From Deminuibacter sp966424055 (GTDB lineage Bacteria > Bacteroidota > Bacteroidia > Chitinophagales > Chitinophagaceae): 64,000 nucleotides of DNA. The stretch is from positions 1 to 64,000 of the forward strand of contig CBJLMB010000025.1 in the NCBI GenBank assembly GCA_966424055.1. Direction: 5' to 3'. The notes under the pieces were generated by a model. That model saw only the letters and a program-made list of their open reading frames with translations. It searched no databases and was not told the origin of the DNA. The translations under genes and the position numbers were made by a program. Shown piece by piece: positions 10,119 to 18,262 of the stretch (positions are counted from its first letter, which is position 1; each line of letters opens with the position of its first letter).

Positions 10119-10150
10119 CTGATGCCCTGAGAAATCAGGGCATCAGCTTT
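10119..10150 (+). terminator. Perfect 12-bp hairpin between coxA and ctaB
   Basis: CTGATGCCCTGA at 10119-10130 pairs perfectly with 10135-10146 around a GAAA tetraloop and is followed by CTTT. It sits 12 bases after the coxA stop and 35 bases before the ctaB start. The weak T tract suggests a partial terminator or an mRNA-stabilising stem that lowers expression of the assembly gene relative to the oxidase subunits. Confidence 0.55.
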
Positions 10151-10180
10151 AGAACGAGCATTGTGGGGCAAAGTAATTAC

Positions 10181-11092
10181 ATGACGGGAGATATTCATAC
10201 CACTGCCACCTCTGCCAAATGGGTGCAGAAGATCAAGGATTATGTGCAGCTCACGAAATTCACACTGAGTTTCACTGTTGTATTCTCCTGTGTGATCTGC
10301 TATCTGTTGGCACCCAAGGTGGTGGAATATGACTGGAAGATGATCATCCTGCTGTTTATCGCCGGTTTGCTGGTGACAGGCAGTGCCAATGCCATTAACC
10401 AGGCGGTAGAAAAAGATACGGATGCGATGATGAAGCGCACGGGTAAACGCCCGGTTGCCAGCGGGAGAATGAGTGTACAGGAAGCATTCACCTTTGCTTT
10501 CATCGCGGGTTTGGCTGGTGTATGGATGATGTATCATTTTTTCAACCTGTCTTCTGCCCTGCTCTCTGCCTTCAGCCTGTTTTTATATGCGTATATCTAT
10601 ACACCGCTGAAGAAAGTGAGCTCGATCGCCGTACTGGTGGGCGCCTTTCCTGGTGCATTACCCTGCCTGATCGGCTGGGTGGCCGGTAACGACGATTTCA
10701 GTGCCGGCGGGTGGATCTTGTTCGCAATACAGTTTTTATGGCAGTTTCCCCATTTCTGGGCTATTGCCTGGGTGGCACATGGCGATTACAGCCGGGCAGG
10801 ATTTAAATTGCTGCCCTCTGATAAAGGGCCCACTAAAAACACTGCTATACAAACAGTTATGTATTCAGTGCTGATGATCCCGGTAGGAATGCTACCCTAT
10901 TATTATGGTTTAACCGGGAAGCTGAGCTTGTGGATTGTGCTGGCTTGCAATATTTTTATAGTGGTACAATGTGTGCGGTTATATATATCTATGGATGTAA
11001 AAGCAGCCCGGAGGGTAATGTTCAGCAGTTATATCTATTTGCCGATAGTACTGCTGGCACTGCTGGCGGATAAATTGCACATAGTGAATTGA
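10181..11092 (+). CDS. ctaB: Protoheme IX farnesyltransferase (heme O synthase)
   Basis: 303-residue UbiA-family membrane prenyltransferase that makes heme O from protoheme and farnesyl diphosphate, the first step to heme A for the oxidase. The signature NAINQAVEKDTDAMMKRT carries the Asp residues that bind Mg-diphosphate, followed by GKRPVASGRMS. About nine helices are predicted. An in-frame GTG lies 18 bases upstream at 10163, but the ATG at 10181 gives the more normal N-terminus. It follows coxA after a hairpin. The partner heme A synthase is at 54.6 kb. Confidence 0.93.
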   Translation: MTGDIHTTATSAKWVQKIKDYVQLTKFTLSFTVVFSCVICYLLAPKVVEYDWKMIILLFIAGLLVTGSANAINQAVEKDTDAMMKRTGKRPVASGRMSVQEAFTFAFIAGLAGVWMMYHFFNLSSALLSAFSLFLYAYIYTPLKKVSSIAVLVGAFPGALPCLIGWVAGNDDFSAGGWILFAIQFLWQFPHFWAIAWVAHGDYSRAGFKLLPSDKGPTKNTAIQTVMYSVLMIPVGMLPYYYGLTGKLSLWIVLACNIFIVVQCVRLYISMDVKAARRVMFSSYIYLPIVLLALLADKLHIVN

Positions 11093-11171
11093 TAAAATTC
11101 CAAAGGGCAGATTCCAAAATCCAGTGATTGCGGAGTAGCTGTTGGAGTATTAGCGATTGCTAACCCGGAAA

Positions 11172-11191
11172 TGTTCAAATATGTTTGAACA
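11172..11191. repeat. 8-bp inverted repeat upstream of oxidase subunit III gene
   Basis: TGTTCAAA and TTTGAACA flank TATG in the 239-base gap between ctaB and the next gene. It could be a regulator site or a stem in the leader RNA. No T tract follows, so a terminator is unlikely. Confidence 0.3.
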
Positions 11192-11331
11192 GTCATTAAA
11201 GGAAAGATAGCACCAGTTCGCCCAAGAGGTTCGTTCGTTTTGCAGGCGGTTGAAATTGGATATAGCTATAGCGGCTGATTACCAGCACCTTGGATTTTGA
11301 AGTGTATTATTTGGAATTTAATTCATTAACG

Positions 11332-11913
11332 ATGTATATGGAGCAAACCGTGAGTACAGAAAGAAAGAGAATACATCCCCATAAATTCACCCTTTGGGTG
11401 GCCATGGGCAGTATCGTAATGATGTTTGCCGGATTAACCAGTGCCTATATTGTAAAACGCAGCCAGAGTAATTGGCTGGAGTTTTCATTGCCGCTGGTGT
11501 TCTGGTATTCGACAGCCGTGATCCTGGTAAGCAGCCTCACCATACACCTGGCATTGAAAGCCTTCAAGGCAAGGGAAATGGCACGTTACCGCAGGCTGAT
11601 CACCCTTACTGCTGTTTTGGGCGTACTGTTCGCCGTACTGCAGTTTGCCGGTTTCAATGCCCTGCATAAGAACGGGATACAACTGTTTGGTATAGGCAGC
11701 AACCCGTCAGCCTCATTTCTGGGTATTATTACCGGGCTGCATGTATTGCATGTACTGGGTGGCGTAATTGCATTGCTGGTTATTTTCTTCAGGGCATACA
11801 GCGCCAGGAAGAGAAATTACAGTTCAATACCGATTGAAGTGGTAAGCACTTACTGGCATTTTGTAGATATTCTCTGGATATACCTGTTTATATTTTTTAA
11901 CTGGATAGGTTAG
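11332..11913 (+). CDS. Cytochrome c oxidase subunit III, first paralog
   Basis: 193-residue membrane protein of the heme-copper oxidase subunit III family with five helices. The last two carry the conserved GLHVLHVLGG and STYWHFVDILWIYLF motifs. Subunit III stabilises the D-channel side of subunit I and binds no redox cofactor. A longer frame from a TTG at 11290 exists, but the ATG at 11332 (or the one at 11338, giving MEQTVSTERKR) fits the family. It is followed by a second subunit III gene, a common duplication in Bacteroidota oxidase clusters; the two may belong to one complex or be alternatives. Confidence 0.88.
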   Translation: MYMEQTVSTERKRIHPHKFTLWVAMGSIVMMFAGLTSAYIVKRSQSNWLEFSLPLVFWYSTAVILVSSLTIHLALKAFKAREMARYRRLITLTAVLGVLFAVLQFAGFNALHKNGIQLFGIGSNPSASFLGIITGLHVLHVLGGVIALLVIFFRAYSARKRNYSSIPIEVVSTYWHFVDILWIYLFIFFNWIG

Positions 11914-12044
11914 CAGAATCAGGGCAGAAGCCCTGCCAATGCAGCTGATAAAACTTTTTTCACTGAGCTGGTTGTACCGGAAAACCGGGGGGTGAACCCC
12001 AATAAAAAGTTGATTTTTATAGTGGTGATATGGGCAGCAGCCAA

Positions 12045-12052
12045 TAAATTTG
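12045..12052 (+). promoter_or_regulatory. -7 promoter element TAAATTTG
   Basis: Matches the Bacteroidota TAnnTTTG consensus and lies 23 bases before the ATG of the second subunit III gene. It suggests an internal promoter in the oxidase cluster. No clear -33 TTG is seen at the preferred spacing. Confidence 0.4.
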
Positions 12053-12075
12053 CGAACGAAATTTTCTGAACTAAC

Positions 12076-12750
12076 ATGGCAACGACAACAGCTACAACAG
12101 AAACAAAATGGTGGGGCGGCGGAAAAAGTCCCTTCAACCTGGAGTACGGAAAGGTAATGATGTGGTATTTTTTAATGAGTGATGCTTTTACGTTCGGAGC
12201 TTTCCTGATTTCGTATGGTACCACCCGTTTTGCCACCAACGGATGGCCTGATCCCAACCATGTATTTAATTCTTTTCCCGGTTTAGGTGCGGGTTACCCG
12301 CTGTTGTTTGTGAGCTTGATGACCTTTATTTTGATCATCAGCTCGGTTACCATGGTACTGGCTGTACATGCCGGCCACAATATGGATAAGAAAGGTGTGG
12401 TTACCAACCTGGTACTCACTATCATTGGCGGACTGGCCTTCCTGAGCTGCCAGGCCTGGGAGTGGACACACCTGTTTCATGAAGGTGCCTGGTGGGGCCG
12501 CAATCCATTTCCCAATGCTGATGGGTCTGTTGCCACAACCAATTTCACCAACTTCTTTTTCACCATCACCGGCTTCCATGGATTCCACGTGTTTTCTGGT
12601 GTGATCATCAATATCATCATGCTGATCATGACCCTCTCTGGTACATTTGAGAGAAGAGGTCACTACCTGATGATTGAAAAAGCTGGTTTGTACTGGCACT
12701 TTGTAGATCTGGTTTGGGTATTTGTATTCACTTGCTTCTACCTGGTTTAA
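12076..12750 (+). CDS. coxC: Cytochrome c oxidase subunit III, second paralog
   Basis: 224-residue subunit III family protein. Helices begin near residue 30 and the conserved ITGFHGFHVFSG and GLYWHFVDLVWVFVF motifs are present. It differs from the paralog just upstream by a longer N-terminus and an insertion with many aromatic residues (WEWTHLFHEGAWWGRNPF). Gene order (subunit III, subunit III, subunit IV, SCO, DUF420) is typical for Bacteroidota cytochrome oxidase clusters. A TAnnTTTG element 23 bases upstream suggests it may have its own promoter. Confidence 0.92.
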   Translation: MATTTATTETKWWGGGKSPFNLEYGKVMMWYFLMSDAFTFGAFLISYGTTRFATNGWPDPNHVFNSFPGLGAGYPLLFVSLMTFILIISSVTMVLAVHAGHNMDKKGVVTNLVLTIIGGLAFLSCQAWEWTHLFHEGAWWGRNPFPNADGSVATTNFTNFFFTITGFHGFHVFSGVIINIIMLIMTLSGTFERRGHYLMIEKAGLYWHFVDLVWVFVFTCFYLV

Positions 12751-12798
12751 ATAAAGCAGCAGAAGAAACTTTTTACAAACGATTAAAGAACTAATTAC

Positions 12799-13248
12799 AT
12801 GGAACATACATTAGAAAGCCTGCAGCCTAATCCTGAGCATGCAAGAGAAGCGAAAAAAGAAGTTTGGCGCATTACTTTATACCTTACTATTCTTACTATT
12901 GTTGAGCTGGCCCTCGGTTTTATTATGATGAACTGGCCCGAAGATAGCCTGAAACGCCACCTGGTTAAAGGAGTGATCCTTGTACTGATGGTTTGGAAAG
13001 CTATTTACATTGTAGGCTATTTCATGCACTTGAAACATGAGATCAGGAATATGGTTATGACCATTGTTATTCCTTTGCTGCTGTTTGTATGGTTTATCAT
13101 TGCTTTTCTTTCAGATGGCAATTCTTACCGCAACCTGAAAAATGAATACAACCCTTACTACAAAGAGAAATCTACTATAAAAGCAGAGCCGAAACATGAA
13201 GGCGAGGGTGAGCAAAAGCATGAGAAGAAGCCCGGTGCGATGGAATAA
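12799..13248 (+). CDS. Cytochrome c oxidase subunit IV (prokaryotic type)
   Basis: 149-residue protein of the prokaryotic COX subunit IV family, with three helices at about residues 24-43, 54-74 and 93-112 and a charged C-terminal tail rich in Lys, Glu and His. The second-helix signature VGYFMHLKHE is typical. It is a small accessory membrane subunit without cofactors. It follows the second subunit III gene by 48 bases and ends about 40 bases before a strong terminator, so it is probably the last structural gene of the oxidase transcript. Confidence 0.88.
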   Translation: MEHTLESLQPNPEHAREAKKEVWRITLYLTILTIVELALGFIMMNWPEDSLKRHLVKGVILVLMVWKAIYIVGYFMHLKHEIRNMVMTIVIPLLLFVWFIIAFLSDGNSYRNLKNEYNPYYKEKSTIKAEPKHEGEGEQKHEKKPGAME

Positions 13249-13287
13249 GCTTTACCACCAGCAATTGTGTAGTAAATAAAATCATTC

Positions 13288-13319
13288 AGCCATCCCGCCG
13301 GAGCGGGGTGGCTTTTTTT
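13288..13319 (+). terminator. Rho-independent terminator after the oxidase genes
   Basis: A 10-bp stem (AGCCATCCCG with CGGGGTGGCT, one G-T pair) encloses CCGGAG and is followed by seven Ts. It separates the cox structural genes from the SCO and DUF420 genes. Confidence 0.85.
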
Positions 13320-13414
13320 ATCACTGGAGTATTTGCTGCTTAAACCGGTATACTGTAAACTTCCGCAAAGGAAGGCCGGGTTGAACCCAGCATACAAAAA
13401 ATAGTATTAACGAA

Positions 13415-14227
13415 ATGAATAAGAAAGCCTTGCTCGCACTTTGTATCGCTGTACTGATACCGCTGGTCAGCTATCTCTGTGTGCGCTATGTGAGTGAAGA
13501 TGCAGTGATAATACCACGCCGTATGCTGCTCGATTCAGTTGTTACCACGGTGAAAGACGGCAAAGAAGTAAATGACAGCATTTGGCATACCACAAAAAAC
13601 ATCAGGCTGGTGAACCAGCTGGGTGATACAGTAAGCCTGTATGATATCAAGGGCAAGATCATAGTAGCCGATTTCTTTTTTACCAGCTGCGGTTCTATCT
13701 GCCCCGCACTTACCCGTAATATGGCCAGGCTACAGCAATCGTTTTTAAAGGGTGGCGATACCAGGCAAAAGATCGATTCGTCTATTGTTCAATTCCTCTC
13801 CTTTTCTATTGACCCGGAACGGGATTCTGTGCCAAGACTGAAAGCTTATGCCGACAGGTATGGTGTAAACCACGACAACTGGTGGTTTCTTACCGGGCCG
13901 AAAGATTCTATTTACAATTTTGCATTTGAGCAACTGAAAGTAGATAAGTTCAGCAATGAGCCTATTAGTCCTGACTTTGTGCATACCAGCCGTTTTGTGC
14001 TGTTCGACCGTGATTATGTGGTGCGAGGTTATTATAACGGGCTGGATTCTGCTTCACTTACCAAACTGGCAAGGGATATCGGTATCCTGATGCTGGAAAA
14101 AGAGCATGGAGAAAAACGTAAACTGCCATTCGATCCCCTGCTGATGGGCGTGTTCTTTGCTATAGCCATTGTGGTGGTAGTGGTGGTATTGTCGCTGGTA
14201 TTTAAAAAGAAGCCCGTCGCAGTTTAA
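13415..14227 (+). CDS. SCO1/SenC/PrrC family copper chaperone for CuA assembly
   Basis: 270-residue membrane-anchored protein with a thioredoxin fold. Cys92 and Cys96 in SCGSICP and His190 in DFVHTSRF are the three copper ligands of the SCO family, which delivers copper to the CuA site of subunit II. It has an N-terminal signal anchor (about residues 5-24) and a second hydrophobic helix near the C-terminus (MGVFFAIAIVVVVVVLSLVF), which not all SCO proteins have. It lies after the oxidase terminator and immediately before the DUF420 gene, consistent with an assembly sub-operon. Confidence 0.92.
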   Translation: MNKKALLALCIAVLIPLVSYLCVRYVSEDAVIIPRRMLLDSVVTTVKDGKEVNDSIWHTTKNIRLVNQLGDTVSLYDIKGKIIVADFFFTSCGSICPALTRNMARLQQSFLKGGDTRQKIDSSIVQFLSFSIDPERDSVPRLKAYADRYGVNHDNWWFLTGPKDSIYNFAFEQLKVDKFSNEPISPDFVHTSRFVLFDRDYVVRGYYNGLDSASLTKLARDIGILMLEKEHGEKRKLPFDPLLMGVFFAIAIVVVVVVLSLVFKKKPVAV

Positions 14228-14263
14228 AAACAATCCTGAACAATTACCGGATAATTCAATAGT

Positions 14264-14848
14264 ATGCTACAACCTTCTCTGCAAAAAAACGATACACGTG
14301 CCCGCTGGCTCATTGGCATTTTTTCATTTGTGGTATTTGCTGCTGTGGTGGCCCTGGGTCGTTTTAAACTCCAGGTTCAGCTGGGGTTTGATGTGCATAT
14401 TTTTGCCAAGCTCAATGCCTTTATCAATACCATAACTGCTGTTTTGCTGGTGGCAGCATTGATGGCGGTGAAGAACGGGAAATACCTGCTGCATAAACGG
14501 ATCATGGTTACAGCGCTTATGCTTTCTGTTGTTTTCCTGGTATCTTATATTGCCCATCACCTGCTGGCAGGTGAAGCCCGCTTTGGCGATGCCAACCACG
14601 ACGGGCTGCTGAGCGATGAAGAAAAAGCGGCTGTGGGTTCTACCCGTTATGTGTATTATGCTATTTTAAGCACACATATCTTACTCGCTTCTGTTATTCT
14701 TCCCTTTATATTGTACACAGCATACCGTGCGCTTATTGCCGAATGGCCGCAGCATAAAAAGCTGGCCCGTTATACCTGGCCACTATGGTTTTATGTGGCA
14801 GTAACGGGCCCCGTGGTTTACTGGATGATCAGCCCTTATTACCGTTAA
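14264..14848 (+). CDS. DUF420 membrane protein
   Basis: 194-residue DUF420 protein with about five helices. Histidines are conserved within or near the membrane segments (LLHKRIM, AHHLLAG, THILLASVI). The family regularly accompanies oxidase assembly genes and is related to CtaG/CtaM-type proteins, so a role in oxidase maturation is inferred. A short soluble insertion (GDANHDGLLSDEEK) resembles an EF-hand calcium loop, which is unusual for such a small membrane protein. It lies 36 bases after the SCO gene and converges on the next gene. Confidence 0.85.
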   Translation: MLQPSLQKNDTRARWLIGIFSFVVFAAVVALGRFKLQVQLGFDVHIFAKLNAFINTITAVLLVAALMAVKNGKYLLHKRIMVTALMLSVVFLVSYIAHHLLAGEARFGDANHDGLLSDEEKAAVGSTRYVYYAILSTHILLASVILPFILYTAYRALIAEWPQHKKLARYTWPLWFYVAVTGPVVYWMISPYYR

Positions 14849-14875
14849 TACGGCCATAGAACAAAAGGCTAAAAC

Positions 14876-16681
14876 TCAGAAAGACAGTATTTCAATATTT
14901 GAAGCGTGCTGGGCATCGTGGTACAGCCGGATAGTGGCTTTTTGAAAATCATTTTCATTCGCTTCGGCGATGTTCACAAATTTCTGGGGGTTCCTGTCAA
15001 CCAGTGGAAACCAGCTGCTCTGTACCTGCACCATCAGTTGATGACCGGCTAAAAAAGTATGGGCCACATCATTCAACACCAGTTTCACCGGTGTTATTTT
15101 GCCCGGTACAAAAGGTTCAGGCTTTTCCCAACTGTTCCTGAATTTTCCCCTGATAATTTCTGCCCTTACCAGTTGCTGTGTTTTATCGGGCAGCACATCG
15201 ATCAGCTTAACCACAAAATCGGCATCTGTACCGGTTGTGCTAACAAACAGGTTGGCAGTAATGGGGCCATACAGGGTTAGATCTTTGCTGAGATTAGCGC
15301 TTGTATAATGCAATACATCCGGCCGCGCTGCAGCGAAACGCTGGTCTGCTGCCATGTATTCATTGATGCGGTCATCACTTTTTTTATCAATATAAGGCAC
15401 AGGGTTAGCGGGATCTGAAACATACTCATCAAACGATGTACTATTTGAAGAATTGTTTTTTACTGTACTTAAAGCATGATTACCCTGCAGGTACCAGCTT
15501 TGTTTAACTGCTTCTTTGGGTGGCCATTGGGCGAATGATTGCCAGCGGTTGCTGCCAGTTATAAAAACAGTGGCTTCTGCAACATTGAACTGCCCGGTAC
15601 CTTTCAGGTAATAATTAAAAAAATCCACTTCCATCTGCTGAAAATAAGCGCTGGTATTGCTGCCGAAACTATAACCGCCAAACCTGCTCCAGTTGCCGCT
15701 TTCCCAGGCGCCATGTGTCCAGGGGCCCATCACCAGCCGGTTATCATTACCGGGCGATTGGCGTTCAATAGCCTCATATGTTTTTAGTGCACCAAACATA
15801 TCTTCTGCATCGAACCACCCGCCTACAACCAATACCGCCGGTTTTACATTTTTCAGGTGTGGCCGTATATTGCGTGCCTGCCAGTATGCATCCTTTTTGG
15901 TATGGGCAAGGTATTCGTTCCATATTTTGCTGCTGTCATGGTAATAGCGGGCATTCAGGTTTTTGATCGGTCCGATATTCAGGTAGAAATCGTATACATC
16001 TTTTATATCAAGCGAGGGGTTGACCAATGGGTATTTCTGCCAGGGATGGGGGCGTGGATGATCGAAAAAGTTCATGAAGCTGAAATCGTCCATCAGGAAG
16101 AATGCACCGCGGTGATAGGCATCATCACCCTCGAATTCATCTGTAACAGGTGCCTGGGGTGATACTGCTTTGATAGCAGGATGCGCATCGGGCAGTGATG
16201 CACTGGCATAAAAACCCGGATAGGAAATACCATAAATACCTGCCTTGCCATTGTTGTGTGAGATGTTTTTCAGCAGCCAGTCTACGGTATCATAAGTATC
16301 ACTGCTTTCATCCACATCTTTGTTGCTTTTTTTGTGGTCGATGGCTGGTGTCATTTCCTGGAACTGGCCTTCGCTCATATACCGGCCGCGCACATCCTGG
16401 TAAACAAAAATATATTTCTCCTTTGAGAGCAGCGGGTTGGGACTTAACTGCCGCCTGTACTTGTCTTCTCCATAAGGTGAGCTGGCATAAGGCGTACGCA
16501 TTAGCAAAAAAGGATAATTGCCCGAGCTGTCCCTGGGTATATAAATAGCGGTAAACAGCTTTGCACCATCCCGCATGGGAATAAGGCGTTCTATCTTGAT
16601 AAAGTCATCTTTGCTGTTCTGGGCAAAGGCAGGTGTAATAAGGGGTATACCCGCCAGGAGAAAAAGAAGGATTTGTTTCAT
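14876..16681 (-). CDS. CocE/NonD family hydrolase (X-Pro dipeptidyl-peptidase S15 type), secreted
   Basis: 601-residue alpha/beta hydrolase. The signal peptide MKQILLFLLAGIPLITPAFA sets the start at 16681; an upstream in-frame ATG at 16699 would put six extra residues before it. The nucleophile is Ser153 in GISYPG. The Asp (GGWFDAEDMFG) and His (GPWTHGAWES) complete the triad. A C-terminal jelly-roll domain typical of CocE and X-Pro peptidases follows. Members hydrolyse acyl-amino-acid, ester or proline-peptide bonds, and the substrate here cannot be told. It is the last gene of a minus-strand run after the ATL gene, with a hairpin in between. Confidence 0.88.
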   Translation of the reverse strand: MKQILLFLLAGIPLITPAFAQNSKDDFIKIERLIPMRDGAKLFTAIYIPRDSSGNYPFLLMRTPYASSPYGEDKYRRQLSPNPLLSKEKYIFVYQDVRGRYMSEGQFQEMTPAIDHKKSNKDVDESSDTYDTVDWLLKNISHNNGKAGIYGISYPGFYASASLPDAHPAIKAVSPQAPVTDEFEGDDAYHRGAFFLMDDFSFMNFFDHPRPHPWQKYPLVNPSLDIKDVYDFYLNIGPIKNLNARYYHDSSKIWNEYLAHTKKDAYWQARNIRPHLKNVKPAVLVVGGWFDAEDMFGALKTYEAIERQSPGNDNRLVMGPWTHGAWESGNWSRFGGYSFGSNTSAYFQQMEVDFFNYYLKGTGQFNVAEATVFITGSNRWQSFAQWPPKEAVKQSWYLQGNHALSTVKNNSSNSTSFDEYVSDPANPVPYIDKKSDDRINEYMAADQRFAAARPDVLHYTSANLSKDLTLYGPITANLFVSTTGTDADFVVKLIDVLPDKTQQLVRAEIIRGKFRNSWEKPEPFVPGKITPVKLVLNDVAHTFLAGHQLMVQVQSSWFPLVDRNPQKFVNIAEANENDFQKATIRLYHDAQHASNIEILSF

Positions 16682-16688
16682 AGCAGAA

Positions 16689-16721
16689 AGATATTCCATA
16701 TCTGCCAGATATGGAATATCT
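16689..16721. repeat. 15-bp perfect inverted repeat, hairpin family member 1
   Basis: AGATATTCCATATCT at 16689-16703 and its exact complement at 16707-16721 are separated by GCC. It lies between the ATL gene and the CocE-like gene, just before the latter's start. It shares the core TATTCCATA...TATGGAATA with the hairpin at 38194-38226, with one compensatory base-pair change. Confidence 0.7.
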
Positions 16722-16736
16722 GAATGGATGACCGGT

Positions 16737-17123
16737 TCAGATACCCAGTTCTTCTACAGGATCCCAGAACTTTTCTTTGAAATTGGTGATGATATCGTTT
16801 TTCACCTTTATCCCTTCTTTTTTAAGCAGCTCTTCCATACGCGATGGCGGGTCCCAATGCATTTTGCCCGATAACATACCATTGCGGTTAACCACACGGT
16901 GTGCCGGTACTTTGGGTTTTGCTGCGCCGGCAGCATTCATTGCCCATCCAACCATCCGGGCCGAAAGCTTAGTGCCCAGGTAGTTTGCAATGGCACCATA
17001 AGAAGTAACACGTCCTTTGGGTATTTGCCTGACCACTTCCCAAACATCTTCAAAAAAAGAATATTGTTTATCGGCAGTGGTAGTACGTGCTTTTTCTTTA
17101 TCAGGTGCGCTGCGCTTTTTCAT
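16737..17123 (-). CDS. Alkyltransferase-like (ATL) DNA-binding protein of the MGMT family
   Basis: 128-residue protein equivalent to the C-terminal DNA-binding domain of O6-alkylguanine-DNA alkyltransferase. The active-site motif PCHR is replaced by PAHR (Pro73-Ala74-His75-Arg76), so the alkyl-accepting cysteine is absent. This defines the ATL group, which binds O6-alkylguanine without repairing it and recruits nucleotide excision repair. The helix-turn-helix region, with its RVTSYGAIANYLG stretch, is intact. The start at 17123 was chosen because an upstream extension encodes a hydrophobic stretch foreign to the family. It lies downstream of trmB and the DUF5522 gene. Confidence 0.85.
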   Translation of the reverse strand: MKKRSAPDKEKARTTTADKQYSFFEDVWEVVRQIPKGRVTSYGAIANYLGTKLSARMVGWAMNAAGAAKPKVPAHRVVNRNGMLSGKMHWDPPSRMEELLKKEGIKVKNDIITNFKEKFWDPVEELGI

Positions 17124-17200
17124 AAGCCAAAATGATAAAGTGAATGTACAGAGAAGGCTGCAGAGCACCAAACAGCAGGCTGTTGATCCATGCAGGGAGA

Positions 17201-17404
17201 TCACTCTTTTTTGTTTTGCTGTTCCCTTTTTTCCAGCAGCGCTGATCTTTTTGGTTCGGGCACCGCTTCGTACTGGTAGGGACAATGCAGGCATCCGTTG
17301 CCGCAGCAATAACCGCGGTTCAGGTGATAACTGGCTGTGAATACCATTAATCCCTGGTCGTTGAAATAAAAATCAATATGTTCAGTCAGAGGCTTGCTCA
17401 CCAA
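17201..17404 (-). CDS. DUF5522 small cysteine-rich protein
   Basis: 67-residue protein with the compact motif GYCCGNGCLHCPYQY, four cysteines arranged CC-x3-C-x2-C. This matches the DUF5522 family common in Bacteroidota, whose function is unknown; a zinc or iron-sulfur site is plausible from the cysteine spacing. The charged C-terminal tail ends in a Lys/Gln-rich stretch. Its start lies 23 bases inside the 3' end of trmB, so the two are translationally coupled. The ATL gene follows 77 bases downstream. Confidence 0.75.
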   Translation of the reverse strand: MVSKPLTEHIDFYFNDQGLMVFTASYHLNRGYCCGNGCLHCPYQYEAVPEPKRSALLEKREQQNKKE

Positions 17405-18086
17405 TGGTATTTTTTAGCACCATATCCAGTTCTTCCGGCAGCGTTGCATCTATGCGGAAGGCAAGATAATGTATGCGGTTGCTTTGCGCAATGTCGAGGC
17501 CTTCATAATGTGTTTTGATTGTCAGCTCATCAGAAATACCGGGCATTTTATATACATCATCATAATCTGTAAGCAACGGCAAACTGTACATCCGGATAAC
17601 TGTTTTGGTGAACTGGTACAAATCAGGGCTGTCTGTTTTCAGGTGAATAATACCGCCAGGTGCAAGAAACTGCTGGTAAAGCCGGAGGAATTTAGGATGT
17701 GTAAGCCTTTTTTTCATGCGGGAAAAACGCAGCTGCGGATCAGGAAACGTGATCCATATTTCCTTTACCTCGCCAGGTGCAAAATAGGTATTTACCTTAT
17801 CGATCTGCGAACGAACAAAAGCCACATTTTTCAAGCCTTCCTGTAAAGCCGTTTTGGCGCCCCGCCAAATGCGATTGCCTTTTACATCAATGCCAATGAA
17901 ATTTCTATTGGTATACATCCTGCCCAATCCCACTGCATATTCACCTTTTCCACAGGCCAGCTCGAGTGTGATGGGATGATCATTCCCAAAAAAAGCAGCC
18001 CAGTTTCCTTTGCTGTCTTCCGGATATTCCAGCACATTAACAAATGTTTTGATCTCTGCAAACCGCACCAGTTTTTTCTGTCCCAT
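17382..18086 (-). CDS. trmB: tRNA (guanine-N7-)-methyltransferase
   Basis: 234-residue SAM-dependent methyltransferase that makes m7G46 in tRNA. It begins MGQKKLVRFAEI, the usual start in Bacteroidota. LELACGKGEYAVGLG is the SAM-binding loop, GIDVKGNRIWRGAKTA is motif II, and TFPDPQLRFSRMKKRLTHP is the TrmB signature. A longer frame with nine extra residues exists, but the ATG at 18086 lies six bases after a good -7 element, so transcription probably starts at or next to the start codon. It heads a three-gene minus-strand operon (trmB, DUF5522, ATL). Confidence 0.95.
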   Translation of the reverse strand: MGQKKLVRFAEIKTFVNVLEYPEDSKGNWAAFFGNDHPITLELACGKGEYAVGLGRMYTNRNFIGIDVKGNRIWRGAKTALQEGLKNVAFVRSQIDKVNTYFAPGEVKEIWITFPDPQLRFSRMKKRLTHPKFLRLYQQFLAPGGIIHLKTDSPDLYQFTKTVIRMYSLPLLTDYDDVYKMPGISDELTIKTHYEGLDIAQSNRIHYLAFRIDATLPEELDMVLKNTIGEQASD

Positions 18087-18092
18087 AGCCGG

Positions 18093-18123
18093 CAAAGATA
18101 GAATCTTGTACAAATACAGGCAA
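18093..18123 (-). promoter_or_regulatory. trmB promoter, TTG-N20-TATCTTTG
   Basis: Read on the minus strand, TTG at 18123-18121 lies 20 bases before TATCTTTG at 18100-18093, a full match to the Bacteroidota -33/-7 pattern (TTG, 17-23 bases, TAnnTTTG). Only six bases separate the -7 element from the trmB ATG, implying a leaderless or almost leaderless mRNA. Confidence 0.65.
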
Positions 18124-18262
18124 TTTTGAAACTGGCAGCCGTTAATACCTATTTTTGCCCGTATAAAAATTAGCCTTGGCTAGCCTGCAAACCCGCCGTC
18201 CATGTATTTAAACAAACAGACAACATGCTTTTTTGTAACTTATATAGCTATAGGAACAGTGT

